Part shown: piece by piece, positions 41,330 through 49,329 of the stretch
Layout of the letters: each line of letters opens with the position of its first letter
Position numbering within the stretch: the first letter of the stretch is position 1
From: Saccharospirillum sp040881935
GTDB taxonomy: Bacteria; Pseudomonadota; Gammaproteobacteria; Pseudomonadales; Natronospirillaceae
Reading direction: 5' to 3'
Assembly: GCF_040881935.1 (NCBI RefSeq)
Contig: NZ_JBBECH010000030.1
Coordinates: forward strand, 1 to 64,000
Length of the DNA: 64,000 nt
Program-made: the position numbers and the translations under genes
The notes under the pieces: model-generated
The model's database searches: none
The model's input: the letters and a program-made list of their open reading frames with translations, nothing else
What the model was told of the DNA's origin: nothing

Positions 41330-43801
41330 TTACAGGGCGGCCGTTTTTGCCTGGGTATTGTCTTGCAGCAGGGTGACAAAATCTGCAGCGCACAGTGGGG
41401 CGGAGAATAAGTAACCCTGGTAGCGCAAACAACCAATAGATTCAAGAAAGGCCAGTTGCTCTTTGGTTTCAACGCCTTCGGCGATGGTTTTCAGGTTAAG
41501 GTGCTGGGCCATGGCGAGAATGGTTTCGACAATGGCGGCATCGTTGTTGTCGGTGGTCAGGTCGCGCACGAACGACTGGTCGACTTTAAGGACATCGAGC
41601 GGCAGACGTTTCAGATAGCTCAGGCTTGAATAACCGGTGCCGAAATCGTCGATGGAGAAAGAGACACCGTATTGGCGAATCTCGTTCATGCGCACGATGG
41701 TTTCTTCCACCTCGTTGATCACCATGCCCTCTGTAATTTCCAGGTCGATGCACCGGGCTGGTATGTTGCATTGCTTTATCGCCTGTTTCACCTGGGCGAA
41801 AAACTCCGGCTGCGAAAACTGCTGCGGGCTTATGTTGATGCCCAACACCTGGTCTTCGTGCCAGAGGCCTGCGTCCATCCAACGGCGCACGGTGGCACAG
41901 GCTTCTTCCAATGCCCACTCGCCGACCTTGAAGATCAGGCCCATGTTTTCCAGCACCGGTATGAATTCTACCGGAGATACCGTGCCCCGCGTCGGATGTT
42001 GCCAGCGCATCAGCGCTTCGGCGCCGAGAATGCTGTTGTCGCGCACATCGACCTGGGGCTGGAATGTCAGATAAAACTCACGGCGTTCCACGGCCAGGCG
42101 CAAATCTTTTTCCATGGTCAGTCGGAAGGCGGTGGCTTCGGCCATGGCCTGTTCAAATTGAATGGCGTTGTCTTTGCCGTGGGCTTTGGCCTGGTACATG
42201 GCGGTATCGGCGTTACGCAGCAAGTCGGAGGCGCTGGTGCTGCCCTCGGGGTAGAGGGCGATGCCGAGGCTGGCGGTTACCGACAATGGCTGGTCGCCGA
42301 TAAAGAAGGGTTCCCCGAGCGATTTGCGCAGCCGCTCGGCCCGCTGATAGGCCAGTATGCTGACTTCGCTTTTATCGTGCCCGAGGTCGGCCATGCAGAT
42401 GACGAATTCGTCGCCGCCCAGGCGTGACACGGTGTCCTCATTGCGCACGGCGTCCATTAACCGGGAAGCCGCTTCGCGCAGCAGGGCGTCACCGGCACTG
42501 TGGCCCATGGAATCGTTGATGTTCTTAAAGTTATCTAGGTCGATGAACACCAGAGCGCCAAATTGCCCGGAGCGTTCCGCGCGCCGCAGCGATTGCCCCA
42601 GCCGGTCGAGAAACAGATGGCGGTTGGGCAGGTCGGTCAGCGGGTCGTGATAGGCCATGTGTTGCATGCGCGATTGGTTGCGCTTGCGCTCGGTGATGTC
42701 GACGCCGACCGACAAGACGGCCGGTTCACCGCGAAACTCGATGGGTAGAATGCGCAGTTCCAGCGCCGTCAGAGTGCCGTGGACGTTCATCCAATCGAGC
42801 TCTGGAATGAACAGGCTGTGCTGGTCTACCATCACCTGGTCGTCGGCTTCGACGATCAGGTGCCGCGACTTGTCGTCGTATTCATCGAGAATCTGGCTAT
42901 GGTGCTGGCCGGTCAGTTCAGCCACCGAGGTTTGGAAGGCGCGGGCAAAGGCTTCGTTGACCAGCACCAGTTCGCCCGACCGGTTTTTCACGTAAATCAA
43001 ATGAGGCAGGTTATCGATCAGGCGCCGCATATTGGTGTAGGACTCTTCAACTTCGTATTTGGCCAGGGTTTTGTCGGTGATCAGCCGTTCTGCGTTGCTC
43101 AGGTAGTGGTTGATATGGGCCGTCAGCTGCCCGAGTTCATCACGTTCGTGCCCGCTGGGCGGTGTTAGGCGCTGGCCGTTGGGGTTTTCGGCATCAATGG
43201 CATCCAATGAATTGGACATCATATTAACGGGCTTGGTGATCAGGCGGTAGAAGACGAACAGGAACAGCAGAATCAGTATGAAGTTCTTAAATACACCCAG
43301 CAAAAAGGTTGAAATCGCCCGGTCGGCGAAACTCTGGAAGGCCAGTACGGTGTCGATCTCCATGCGCAACAGCCCATAGACATTGCTGCCGAGGGCGTTG
43401 GTTTCGAGCCGGGCTTCCAGTGTTTGTACCGGGTTGGTGACGAAGCGTTCGTACCAGTGTTGCTGGCGCTGGTCCTGTTCGGCGGAACGTTCGGCGAGCG
43501 GTGAGCCCAGTTCATCGATGATGGCGACGTAAGTGACGAAGTTGTAGACGAACATACCATTGGCCACTTCGCTGGCCAGGTTGTAGTCGAGCGTATGCAC
43601 GGCTCGGGTGGCCGCAAAGCGCGAGGCATCCATCACCCGCTCAATCGATTCGTCGAGCGAGTTTTGCTCTACGCGAAAATCGTTGTAGACCTGATACCCC
43701 GAGCTGACCAGGCTGACGAGCAGGGCCAGAATAACGCCGCTACGGGAAAGCCGGAACGACAGGCGATGCAGAAACTTGGGCTTAAAAACCGGTGAAGACA
43801 T
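41330..43801 (-). CDS. Membrane sensor with HAMP-PAS-GGDEF-EAL domains
   Basis: The 823-residue protein controls cyclic-di-GMP. Two membrane helices (about 16-40 and 164-188) enclose a periplasmic sensor region; a HAMP-like segment follows (about 188-240), then a PAS domain (about 265-380, with LIDNLPHLIYVKNRSGELVL). Next come a GGDEF domain with an intact RLGGDEFVICMAD (about 462-474) and an EAL domain with GAEALMRWQHPTRG and the DDFGTGYSSLSYLKRLPLDV loop. Both catalytic signatures appear complete, so it may make or degrade c-di-GMP depending on input. It stands alone between queE and the cfa group. Confidence 0.93.
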   Translation of the reverse strand: MSSPVFKPKFLHRLSFRLSRSGVILALLVSLVSSGYQVYNDFRVEQNSLDESIERVMDASRFAATRAVHTLDYNLASEVANGMFVYNFVTYVAIIDELGSPLAERSAEQDQRQQHWYERFVTNPVQTLEARLETNALGSNVYGLLRMEIDTVLAFQSFADRAISTFLLGVFKNFILILLFLFVFYRLITKPVNMMSNSLDAIDAENPNGQRLTPPSGHERDELGQLTAHINHYLSNAERLITDKTLAKYEVEESYTNMRRLIDNLPHLIYVKNRSGELVLVNEAFARAFQTSVAELTGQHHSQILDEYDDKSRHLIVEADDQVMVDQHSLFIPELDWMNVHGTLTALELRILPIEFRGEPAVLSVGVDITERKRNQSRMQHMAYHDPLTDLPNRHLFLDRLGQSLRRAERSGQFGALVFIDLDNFKNINDSMGHSAGDALLREAASRLMDAVRNEDTVSRLGGDEFVICMADLGHDKSEVSILAYQRAERLRKSLGEPFFIGDQPLSVTASLGIALYPEGSTSASDLLRNADTAMYQAKAHGKDNAIQFEQAMAEATAFRLTMEKDLRLAVERREFYLTFQPQVDVRDNSILGAEALMRWQHPTRGTVSPVEFIPVLENMGLIFKVGEWALEEACATVRRWMDAGLWHEDQVLGINISPQQFSQPEFFAQVKQAIKQCNIPARCIDLEITEGMVINEVEETIVRMNEIRQYGVSFSIDDFGTGYSSLSYLKRLPLDVLKVDQSFVRDLTTDNNDAAIVETILAMAQHLNLKTIAEGVETKEQLAFLESIGCLRYQGYLFSAPLCAADFVTLLQDNTQAKTAAL

Positions 43802-43860
43802 CCGCTACATGCCACCATGGGGCCGGGAAAAGGGCCGCAAACATACTCAATGCTTACAGG

Positions 43861-44208
43861 TTAGTCAAAATCCCCGGATGCTGCCATGCGTTTTAATTGC
43901 TGCCAGCGGGTTACGCACCAGATTGCCAACACAGGATTGCCCAGTGTCGGCAGCGTAATCAGCAACAGAATTCGAACCCAGGGGTTGGGTTCGAACAGCC
44001 AGGTCAGCGCCAGGGCGATAAAAAAGCCGCTGTAGAGGTCGAACAGTGAGATCTGACCCCAGACTTGGCTGGTCAGCCATTGGCCCTGTTCAGAAAATAA
44101 GGGCCATGGGTTGAGCAACAGCATCCAGGCGATCAGGGTGATTGACAGCGCAACGCCCAGAATGAGCAACATCAAGGGCAGCAGGTTGTTGGCGCGGTTC
44201 GGGTTCAT
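43861..44208 (-). CDS. Small membrane protein in the cfa-associated group (DUF1475/DUF2834-like)
   Basis: The 115-residue protein has three hydrophobic helices: about 9-33, 48-68 (LFDLYSGFFIALALTWLFEP) and 70-98 (VRILLLITLPTLGNPVLAIW). The Asp-Leu-Tyr-Ser-Gly-Phe motif and the Gly-Asn-Pro loop are like small membrane families annotated as DUF1475 or DUF2834, but I cannot decide between them. It is the last gene of the minus-strand group that includes cfa, 2 bp after its upstream neighbour, so it is probably co-transcribed with the lipid-modification genes. No biochemical role is known to me. Confidence 0.65.
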   Translation of the reverse strand: MNPNRANNLLPLMLLILGVALSITLIAWMLLLNPWPLFSEQGQWLTSQVWGQISLFDLYSGFFIALALTWLFEPNPWVRILLLITLPTLGNPVLAIWCVTRWQQLKRMAASGDFD

Positions 44209-44210
44209 GG

Positions 44211-44948
44211 TTAGTGGCCCTCCGGGTATTGGTATTCGATGTTGGCGGTGTAGTTGCCGCCGCCGGGCTTAGGCAGATTGGTTAGGCCACGGTAGCTGAG
44301 CAGACGCTGGGTATCGATGTCGTAAGTCAGTTCAATATCGCTGATGACCCAACTGAGTACCCGGTTCTGAACATTAAGCTCAAGCACGAGCTGACCTTCA
44401 ATCTGGTCTACGGGGCTCACGCGAAGGCCCAGCCAGCGGACGCGGGTAGGGGCCAGAAACTGAAAATCGACGGTATCGCCCGCCAGCAAGGTATCGAAGT
44501 GGTCGACAATAAAGTAATGAAAGCCCCCGTCGATGACCGAAGCGGCGTCTTCAGACCATTCGAGGGTGCCGGATTCTACCGATTCGATGGATACGCCGTC
44601 GTCATCGGGTTTTACGAGTTCAGTTCTGGCAGGGTCGGTCACGGTTAACTGGTAGGCCGGGCGTGTCGGTCGCCAGTAGGTCATGTCTTTTTGTGCCAGC
44701 CGGTCGCCATTCGAGGTGATATAGCGAACGGTTTCCTGCCGTGGTACGCCGTCTTCCTGCTCCAGACGATGCTCTTCGGTGTAGAGCAATTCGCTGGTTT
44801 CTACATCGTAGGCTTTACCGACAAACTCGATGGTTCGGGTCTCAGCGGCTACTTTGGTGATGCCTAACAGGGCCAAAACCAGGCAAAGCAGGGCTGCTTG
44901 CCTGGTTTTGGCGGGGTTTTTTGTGATCAGGGCGGTCGGGGTGTTCAT
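44211..44948 (-). CDS. Secreted protein of unknown function in the cfa group
   Basis: The 245-residue protein has a signal peptide (positive start, then QAALLCLVLALLGITKVAAE with likely cleavage near residue 35). The mature part is rich in beta strand, with RTIEFVGKAYDVETSELLYT, YITSNGDRLAQKDMTYWRPT and a C-terminal FTANIEYQYPEGH-like end. It has no lipobox cysteine, so it should be periplasmic. ATG at 44948 overlaps the DUF2878 gene by 4 bp; a longer frame upstream only re-reads that gene. I do not recognise a named family. Its place in the operon suggests a role in envelope or lipid stress. Confidence 0.65.
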   Translation of the reverse strand: MNTPTALITKNPAKTRQAALLCLVLALLGITKVAAETRTIEFVGKAYDVETSELLYTEEHRLEQEDGVPRQETVRYITSNGDRLAQKDMTYWRPTRPAYQLTVTDPARTELVKPDDDGVSIESVESGTLEWSEDAASVIDGGFHYFIVDHFDTLLAGDTVDFQFLAPTRVRWLGLRVSPVDQIEGQLVLELNVQNRVLSWVISDIELTYDIDTQRLLSYRGLTNLPKPGGGNYTANIEYQYPEGH

Positions 44949-45463
44949 GACGCCGTTACCTGAGTCGGGTGACTGTGATTCAGCCGATCGATCCACCAGT
45001 AAAACAGGGGTAGCCACAGGCCCCAGGCAAGCGGCACGGCGATCAGACCAAAAGGCGTCAGGGTGGCGGCGCCGAACTGGGCACCGGCCACATAGCTGCC
45101 ACCGCCCCCGAACACGCCGAGTATCACCTGCAAACTCAGACGGCCTTTCAGCCAGGCGAGAGAATGATTCAGTGTTAGCGGGAACATCAGCCACAGGCCA
45201 ACCAGCCACAGGGGGACCGGTTGCCCGGTACCGTGAAACTGGACGGCCTGGCTCAGATGCCAGAGCAGGTCGGTCAGTAAACCGAACACCATGATCGGCA
45301 GGGTAGCCTGCCATTCGCGTCGGTTGCCTTCCAGAAGAGCGTGCACCACTGCAAAACCCAGTGCCCAGAAGATCGCCCAGGCCGACTGGGTTAGCACCAG
45401 CAGGAACCAGCCGATCTGAAAGCCTGCGTAATTAAAAAAGACTTTGGCAGCCTTTGCTTTCAT
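44945..45463 (-). CDS. DUF2878 family membrane protein
   Basis: The 172-residue protein has about five hydrophobic segments and matches the DUF2878 family, which accompanies cfa, a DUF1365 protein and a FAD amine oxidase in many proteobacteria. Recognisable parts are FFNYAGFQIGWFLLVL, WQATLPIMVFGLLTDLLWH and GGGGSYVAGAQFGAATLTPF. The start overlaps the cfa stop by 4 bp and the end overlaps the secreted-protein gene by 4 bp. Function is unknown; the constant company of Cfa suggests an envelope or lipid-related role. Confidence 0.78.
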   Translation of the reverse strand: MKAKAAKVFFNYAGFQIGWFLLVLTQSAWAIFWALGFAVVHALLEGNRREWQATLPIMVFGLLTDLLWHLSQAVQFHGTGQPVPLWLVGLWLMFPLTLNHSLAWLKGRLSLQVILGVFGGGGSYVAGAQFGAATLTPFGLIAVPLAWGLWLPLFYWWIDRLNHSHPTQVTAS

Positions 45464-46710
45464 CGCGCCGGGTCGATCCAGGTCTGGCGGTTTTTGTCTT
45501 TGGCAAACATGACCTGGTGGGTACTGATGGCGCGTTCGGTAAAGCCGCCTTCACAGTAGGCAAAATAATAGCGCCACAGGCGATAGAAGGTGTCGTCGTA
45601 ACCCAGTTCCAGAATCTGGTCGCGGGCGGTGACGAAACGCTGGTGCCAGTCTTTCAGGGTGCGGGCGTAGTGCTCGGTCATGTCTTCCAGATGGACCAGT
45701 TGCAGGTCGGTATGGCGCTTCATGTTGTCGGTCAGAATCGACAGCGAAGGCAGGTGACCGCCGGGGAAGATGTATTTGCGAATAAAGTCGACCGAGGAGC
45801 GGTATTGCTGATAGCGCTGATCCGGCATGGTGATGCACTGGATCAGCGCCGCGCCATCGTCGGTTAAACGCTCAGACAACACCCGGAAGTAGCTGGGCAG
45901 ATAATCGTGCCCGACCGCTTCGATCATCTCGATGGAGACCAGTTTGTTGTACTGACCGGTCAGGTCGCGGTAATCCTGTTTCAACAGGGTGATCTGCTCC
46001 GTGAGGCCAAGTTGTTCGATGCGCTGGCGCGTGTAATCAAACTGTTCGTTGGATATCGTGGTGGTGGTGACCTTGCAGCCATAATGCTGCGCCGCGTGGA
46101 TGGCCATGCCTCCCCAGCCGGTGCCGATTTCCAGCAAATGGTCGCCGGGTTTCAGATCGAGCTTCTGGCAGATGCGGTCGAGCCGGTGGCGCTGGGCTTC
46201 TTCGAGGGTGGCGTTGGCGCTCGGGTAAATGGCGCTGGAGTACATCATGCTGTCGTCGAGAAAGGCTTCGAACAGATCGTTGCCGAGATCGTAGTGGGCG
46301 CTGATGTTTTTGCGCGAGCCGGCTTTGTCGTTGCGGTTGAACCAGTGTGCCAGGCGCAAGATCGGTTTGGTGATCAGCCCCAGGGTTTTGTTGAGCGTTG
46401 AGGTGGTGTCGAGGTTGACGGCAAATACCCGCACTACCGTGGCCAGATCGGAGGTGTCCCAGAAGCCAGCGACGTAACATTCGGCCGCGGCGAGTGCGCC
46501 ACCGGTCAGCATTTCCCGGTAGGTGCGAGTGTTGTGAATCTGGACGCTGGCGTGCGGTCCGTCCTGATCCGGATTCCCGAAGACGTAGGTGCCGGAGTCG
46601 TCGTGCAGCGTCAGGGACCCGGTGTGAAAACGGCTTAGCGCTTTAAAAAGCAGCCGTTGGGCCAGCGGACCCTGGGTCCCGTCGAAACGCGTCGGAGTGG
46701 CCGTTGTCAT
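45460..46710 (-). CDS. cfa: Cyclopropane-fatty-acyl-phospholipid synthase
   Basis: The 416-residue enzyme uses SAM to convert unsaturated fatty-acyl chains in phospholipids into cyclopropane chains. It has an N-terminal lipid-binding domain (about 1-120), then the SAM loop LLEIGTGWGGMAIHAAQHYG (about 174-193), VTTTTISNEQFDYTRQRI, SIEMIEAVGHDYLPSYF and the late YYFAYCEGGFTERAISTHQV. ATG at 46710 is preferred because it overlaps the DUF1365 stop by 4 bp; an upstream in-frame start re-reads that gene. In many proteobacteria this cfa paralogue with DUF1365 and FAD-oxidase partners is part of a singlet-oxygen (ChrR-sigma factor) response. Confidence 0.93.
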   Translation of the reverse strand: MTTATPTRFDGTQGPLAQRLLFKALSRFHTGSLTLHDDSGTYVFGNPDQDGPHASVQIHNTRTYREMLTGGALAAAECYVAGFWDTSDLATVVRVFAVNLDTTSTLNKTLGLITKPILRLAHWFNRNDKAGSRKNISAHYDLGNDLFEAFLDDSMMYSSAIYPSANATLEEAQRHRLDRICQKLDLKPGDHLLEIGTGWGGMAIHAAQHYGCKVTTTTISNEQFDYTRQRIEQLGLTEQITLLKQDYRDLTGQYNKLVSIEMIEAVGHDYLPSYFRVLSERLTDDGAALIQCITMPDQRYQQYRSSVDFIRKYIFPGGHLPSLSILTDNMKRHTDLQLVHLEDMTEHYARTLKDWHQRFVTARDQILELGYDDTFYRLWRYYFAYCEGGFTERAISTHQVMFAKDKNRQTWIDPAR

Positions 46711-47528
46711 GCCGTTGTTTCCTTTTTTTCTTTGTTTGGGTGTGGGATGAAGGGAACCTTCTTCAGCCACAATTTGAAGGCTTGCCAGTGGATGCCTGCT
46801 ACCACTTTTACGGTCATGGCGGGAAAACGGATGAGCGCGCGGCGCATGGCTCTGGCGGTAATGGGTGTGGCGTCCATGACCAGGGTGGCGTCGAACACCT
46901 TGTGTTGCTCTCGGTAATTTCCCAGGTGAATGCGCAGGGTCGGTTGCGGCAGGCCGAAGACCCAGCGGTAGTCCATATCCATAGGCAGAAAAGGGGATAC
47001 ATGAAACGCCTTGCTCAGGCGGTATTCGCGGTAGTGGCGATGAACCCGGCTCGGTTCGTAGTAGGCCGGGTTCGGTGTTTTGACGGCTACGGACGGGTCT
47101 GCCAGTAGCACATAGGCGTGGCGTTCCTTCCAGGGGGTGTTGGTGATTTCGGGCATGACGGCCAGTAACTGGTCGTTACGGCCAAAAATGTAGTAGACCG
47201 AGACCGGGTTGAATACATAGCCGAGGTAACGCACATGGGTCAGAACCCGGACGGAGATGATCTGTTCGGGTTGCAGGTCACTTTGCGCGCAGACCCGGTT
47301 GATGACGGCCTGTTTTAAATCGGGAATGGCCGGGTCTATGTAATCGGCCCGGCGAAAACTCGCCCAGTTGAAACGTTCGGCCGACCAAAGGCGTGAGCTC
47401 GAAAACACCTCGTCGATCTCATCGAGATCGAGGTAGAGCATAAACAGCGGGTAGGTAAACCGATGTTCCGCGGGGCTGTATCGGCGGTGGCGAACCCAAC
47501 CCTGGTAAAGGCAACTGTTCAGTGCCAT
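46707..47528 (-). CDS. DUF1365 family protein
   Basis: The 273-residue protein belongs to DUF1365, a cytoplasmic family almost always next to a FAD-dependent amine oxidase and cfa. Characteristic parts are the N-terminal SCLYQGWVRHRRYSPAEHRF, YPLFMLYLDLDEID, SVRVLTHVRYLGYVFNPVSV and the later KAFHVSPFLPMDMDYRWVFG. Its activity is not established; proposals involve fatty-acid modification alongside Cfa. The start overlaps the FAD-oxidase gene by 10 bp and the end overlaps cfa by 4 bp, so the three are translated as a unit. Confidence 0.88.
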   Translation of the reverse strand: MALNSCLYQGWVRHRRYSPAEHRFTYPLFMLYLDLDEIDEVFSSSRLWSAERFNWASFRRADYIDPAIPDLKQAVINRVCAQSDLQPEQIISVRVLTHVRYLGYVFNPVSVYYIFGRNDQLLAVMPEITNTPWKERHAYVLLADPSVAVKTPNPAYYEPSRVHRHYREYRLSKAFHVSPFLPMDMDYRWVFGLPQPTLRIHLGNYREQHKVFDATLVMDATPITARAMRRALIRFPAMTVKVVAGIHWQAFKLWLKKVPFIPHPNKEKKETTA

Positions 47529-48784
47529 GGATCCACTCCAAAGTCGGCGACGACGCGTAAGGCGCTGTTGACACCGTCTTCATGGAAGCCATTGAACCAG
47601 TAGGCGCCGCAGAAGTGCGTGCGGTGCTGGTTGCCAATGTCGTGGTAACGGGTCTGGGCTTCCATGCCAGCTTTGGTAAAGACTGGGTGGGCGTAGCTGA
47701 ACCGGTCGATGACTTTGGCCGGGTCGATGTCTGCGGCGCGGTTCAGTGTCACGCAGAAAGTTACCGGTGCGTCGCTGAAGTTCTGCAAAAGGTTCATGTT
47801 GTAGGTTAAACCGACCGCCTCGGAAGGGTTGCGCGGTATGTGGTAGTTCCAGGCGGCCCAGGCCTTTTTGTTTTTGGGCAACAGGGTGTCGTCGGTGTGC
47901 AAGACCACCTCGTTGTTACTGTAGGGCAGGGCGCCCAGAATCTGTTGCTCGTTTTCAGTGGGTGAGGCCAACATCGTCAGTGCCTGATCGCTGTGGCAGG
48001 CGAAAACGACCTGATCGAACCGCTCGGTTTGGCCATCGTTAAAGGTGAGGGTGACACCTTCGGCATCGCGCTCGACCCGGGTAACACCCCGGTTCAGGTG
48101 AACCTTGTCTTTGAAGGGTTCTATCAGTGGTGCGACGTAGCTGCGCGAGCCGCCTCGAATGACATACCACTGCGGTCGGTGCTTTACGGAAAGCAGGCCG
48201 TGGTTTTTAAAAAACCGGACAAAGAACAAGGCGGGAAAGGCTTCCATCTCAGTTTCACCGGAGGACCAGATCGCCGCGCCCATGGGCACGATGTATTTGC
48301 GAATAAAGGTATTGCCAAAGCCTTTATGGCGGAAGTAGTCGCCCAGAGTCAGCTCCGGTGTCAGGTTGCCCGCTTCGAGATCTTCCAGGCTTTCTTTGTT
48401 GAAGCGCAGAATGTCGCGAACCATGCCCAGGAAACGCGGGTTCACCAGGTTGCGACGTTGCGCGAACAGGGTGTCGAGATTGTGACCGTTGTACTCAAGG
48501 CCAGTGGCGTCATCGCGCACGCTGAAACTCATTTCAGTGGGCTCGCGTTCGACCGCCAGCGGTGCCATCAGCTTGTTGAAGTTGTGGTACACCCAGTCGT
48601 TGTAAACGATAAAGCCGGTGTTGACGCCCCAGGTACGACCATCGATGGTGACATCCCGGGTGTGGGTATGCCCGCCAATGTAGTCGTTCTGCTCGAACAC
48701 CTGAATGTCGTGATGCGGGTGCAGCATGCGCGCCGTGGTCAGGCCTGCGATGCCGGTACCAATGATGGCAATGCGTTGAATCAT
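47519..48784 (-). CDS. NAD/FAD-binding amine-oxidase-like protein
   Basis: The 421-residue flavoprotein starts with an FAD-binding GXGXXG fold, IAIIGTGIAGLTTARMLHPH (about 5-24), followed by VFEQNDYIGGHTHTRDVTID (about 30-49), and later YVIRGGSRSYVAPLIEPFK and the C-terminal FCGAYWFNGFHEDGVNSALR. It belongs to the flavin amine oxidase/desaturase-like group paired with DUF1365 and Cfa. A redox modification of lipid chains is inferred from context. It lies downstream of the SnoaL-like gene by 50 bp in the same direction, with a Shine-Dalgarno AAAGGA site. Confidence 0.88.
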   Translation of the reverse strand: MIQRIAIIGTGIAGLTTARMLHPHHDIQVFEQNDYIGGHTHTRDVTIDGRTWGVNTGFIVYNDWVYHNFNKLMAPLAVEREPTEMSFSVRDDATGLEYNGHNLDTLFAQRRNLVNPRFLGMVRDILRFNKESLEDLEAGNLTPELTLGDYFRHKGFGNTFIRKYIVPMGAAIWSSGETEMEAFPALFFVRFFKNHGLLSVKHRPQWYVIRGGSRSYVAPLIEPFKDKVHLNRGVTRVERDAEGVTLTFNDGQTERFDQVVFACHSDQALTMLASPTENEQQILGALPYSNNEVVLHTDDTLLPKNKKAWAAWNYHIPRNPSEAVGLTYNMNLLQNFSDAPVTFCVTLNRAADIDPAKVIDRFSYAHPVFTKAGMEAQTRYHDIGNQHRTHFCGAYWFNGFHEDGVNSALRVVADFGVDPWH

Positions 48785-48833
48785 TGAGTGTCCTTTATTC
48801 GGTAACTTGATAAGTATTTGTGGTGAATACGAT

Positions 48834-49250
48834 TCAATTCAGGCGTCCCTTTAACCAGCCAAGCAACGAACCCAGTGCGGGTACGTGATCGAAGATCAAC
48901 TGGTTACTGTCGAAATAATCCTGATGGCGGGTGATTTTTTCATCGAAGGTTAAATAGGTAACGCCCGGCACAAGAATGGGTGCACCGCCTTTGAGTTTCG
49001 GGTGGCGAAACGTCATGTCCCAGCGCAGCATGGCTTCGTTGTTCTGCTCCCATTGGGTCAGATATTTGAACGAAACTTCATCGACGTTCTGGTACAAGCC
49101 TTCAAAATAGCGCTGCAGATTATCGAGCCCTTCGATGTGGTGCATCGGGTCGATGAACACAATGTCTCGGTCATACAGCTCACCCAGCAGGCCGTCTTTA
49201 ACGGTGTCCCGGTTCAACCGGTTGTACACCTCTTGCATATGCTCAAGCAT
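48834..49250 (-). CDS. SnoaL-like/NTF2-fold protein
   Basis: The 138-residue protein has the cone-shaped NTF2/SnoaL fold pattern: a first helix LEHMQEVYNRLNRDTVKDGL, the LYDRDIVFIDPMHHIEGLDN segment and C-terminal strands PILVPGVTYLTFDEKITRHQ. Small proteins of this type commonly head the FAD oxidase-DUF1365-cfa operon in the photo-oxidative stress regulon. A ligand or catalytic role is not known. Its start is preceded by GGGAGATC and, further upstream, by the heptamer hairpin array, which separates it from the photolyase gene. Confidence 0.8.
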   Translation of the reverse strand: MLEHMQEVYNRLNRDTVKDGLLGELYDRDIVFIDPMHHIEGLDNLQRYFEGLYQNVDEVSFKYLTQWEQNNEAMLRWDMTFRHPKLKGGAPILVPGVTYLTFDEKITRHQDYFDSNQLIFDHVPALGSLLGWLKGRLN

Positions 49251-49273
49251 AAAGATCTCCCTGGAGATAGTTG

Positions 49274-49329
49274 TGAGCTGATAGCTTCGAGCTGTTAGCT
49301 AAAAACTCACAGCTCACAGCTCACAGCTT
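49274..49329. repeat. Inverted heptamer array between the photolyase and SnoaL-like genes
   Basis: Eight consecutive 7-bp units form two arms: TGAGCTG, ATAGCTT, CGAGCTG, TTAGCTA, then AAAACTC, ACAGCTC, ACAGCTC, ACAGCTT. The second arm is the complement of the first and has the same AGCTCAC word as the window's left edge. The stop codon of the photolyase (TGA at 49323-49321) is read from this array. The hairpin could terminate or stabilise transcripts from the minus strand. Confidence 0.88.
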
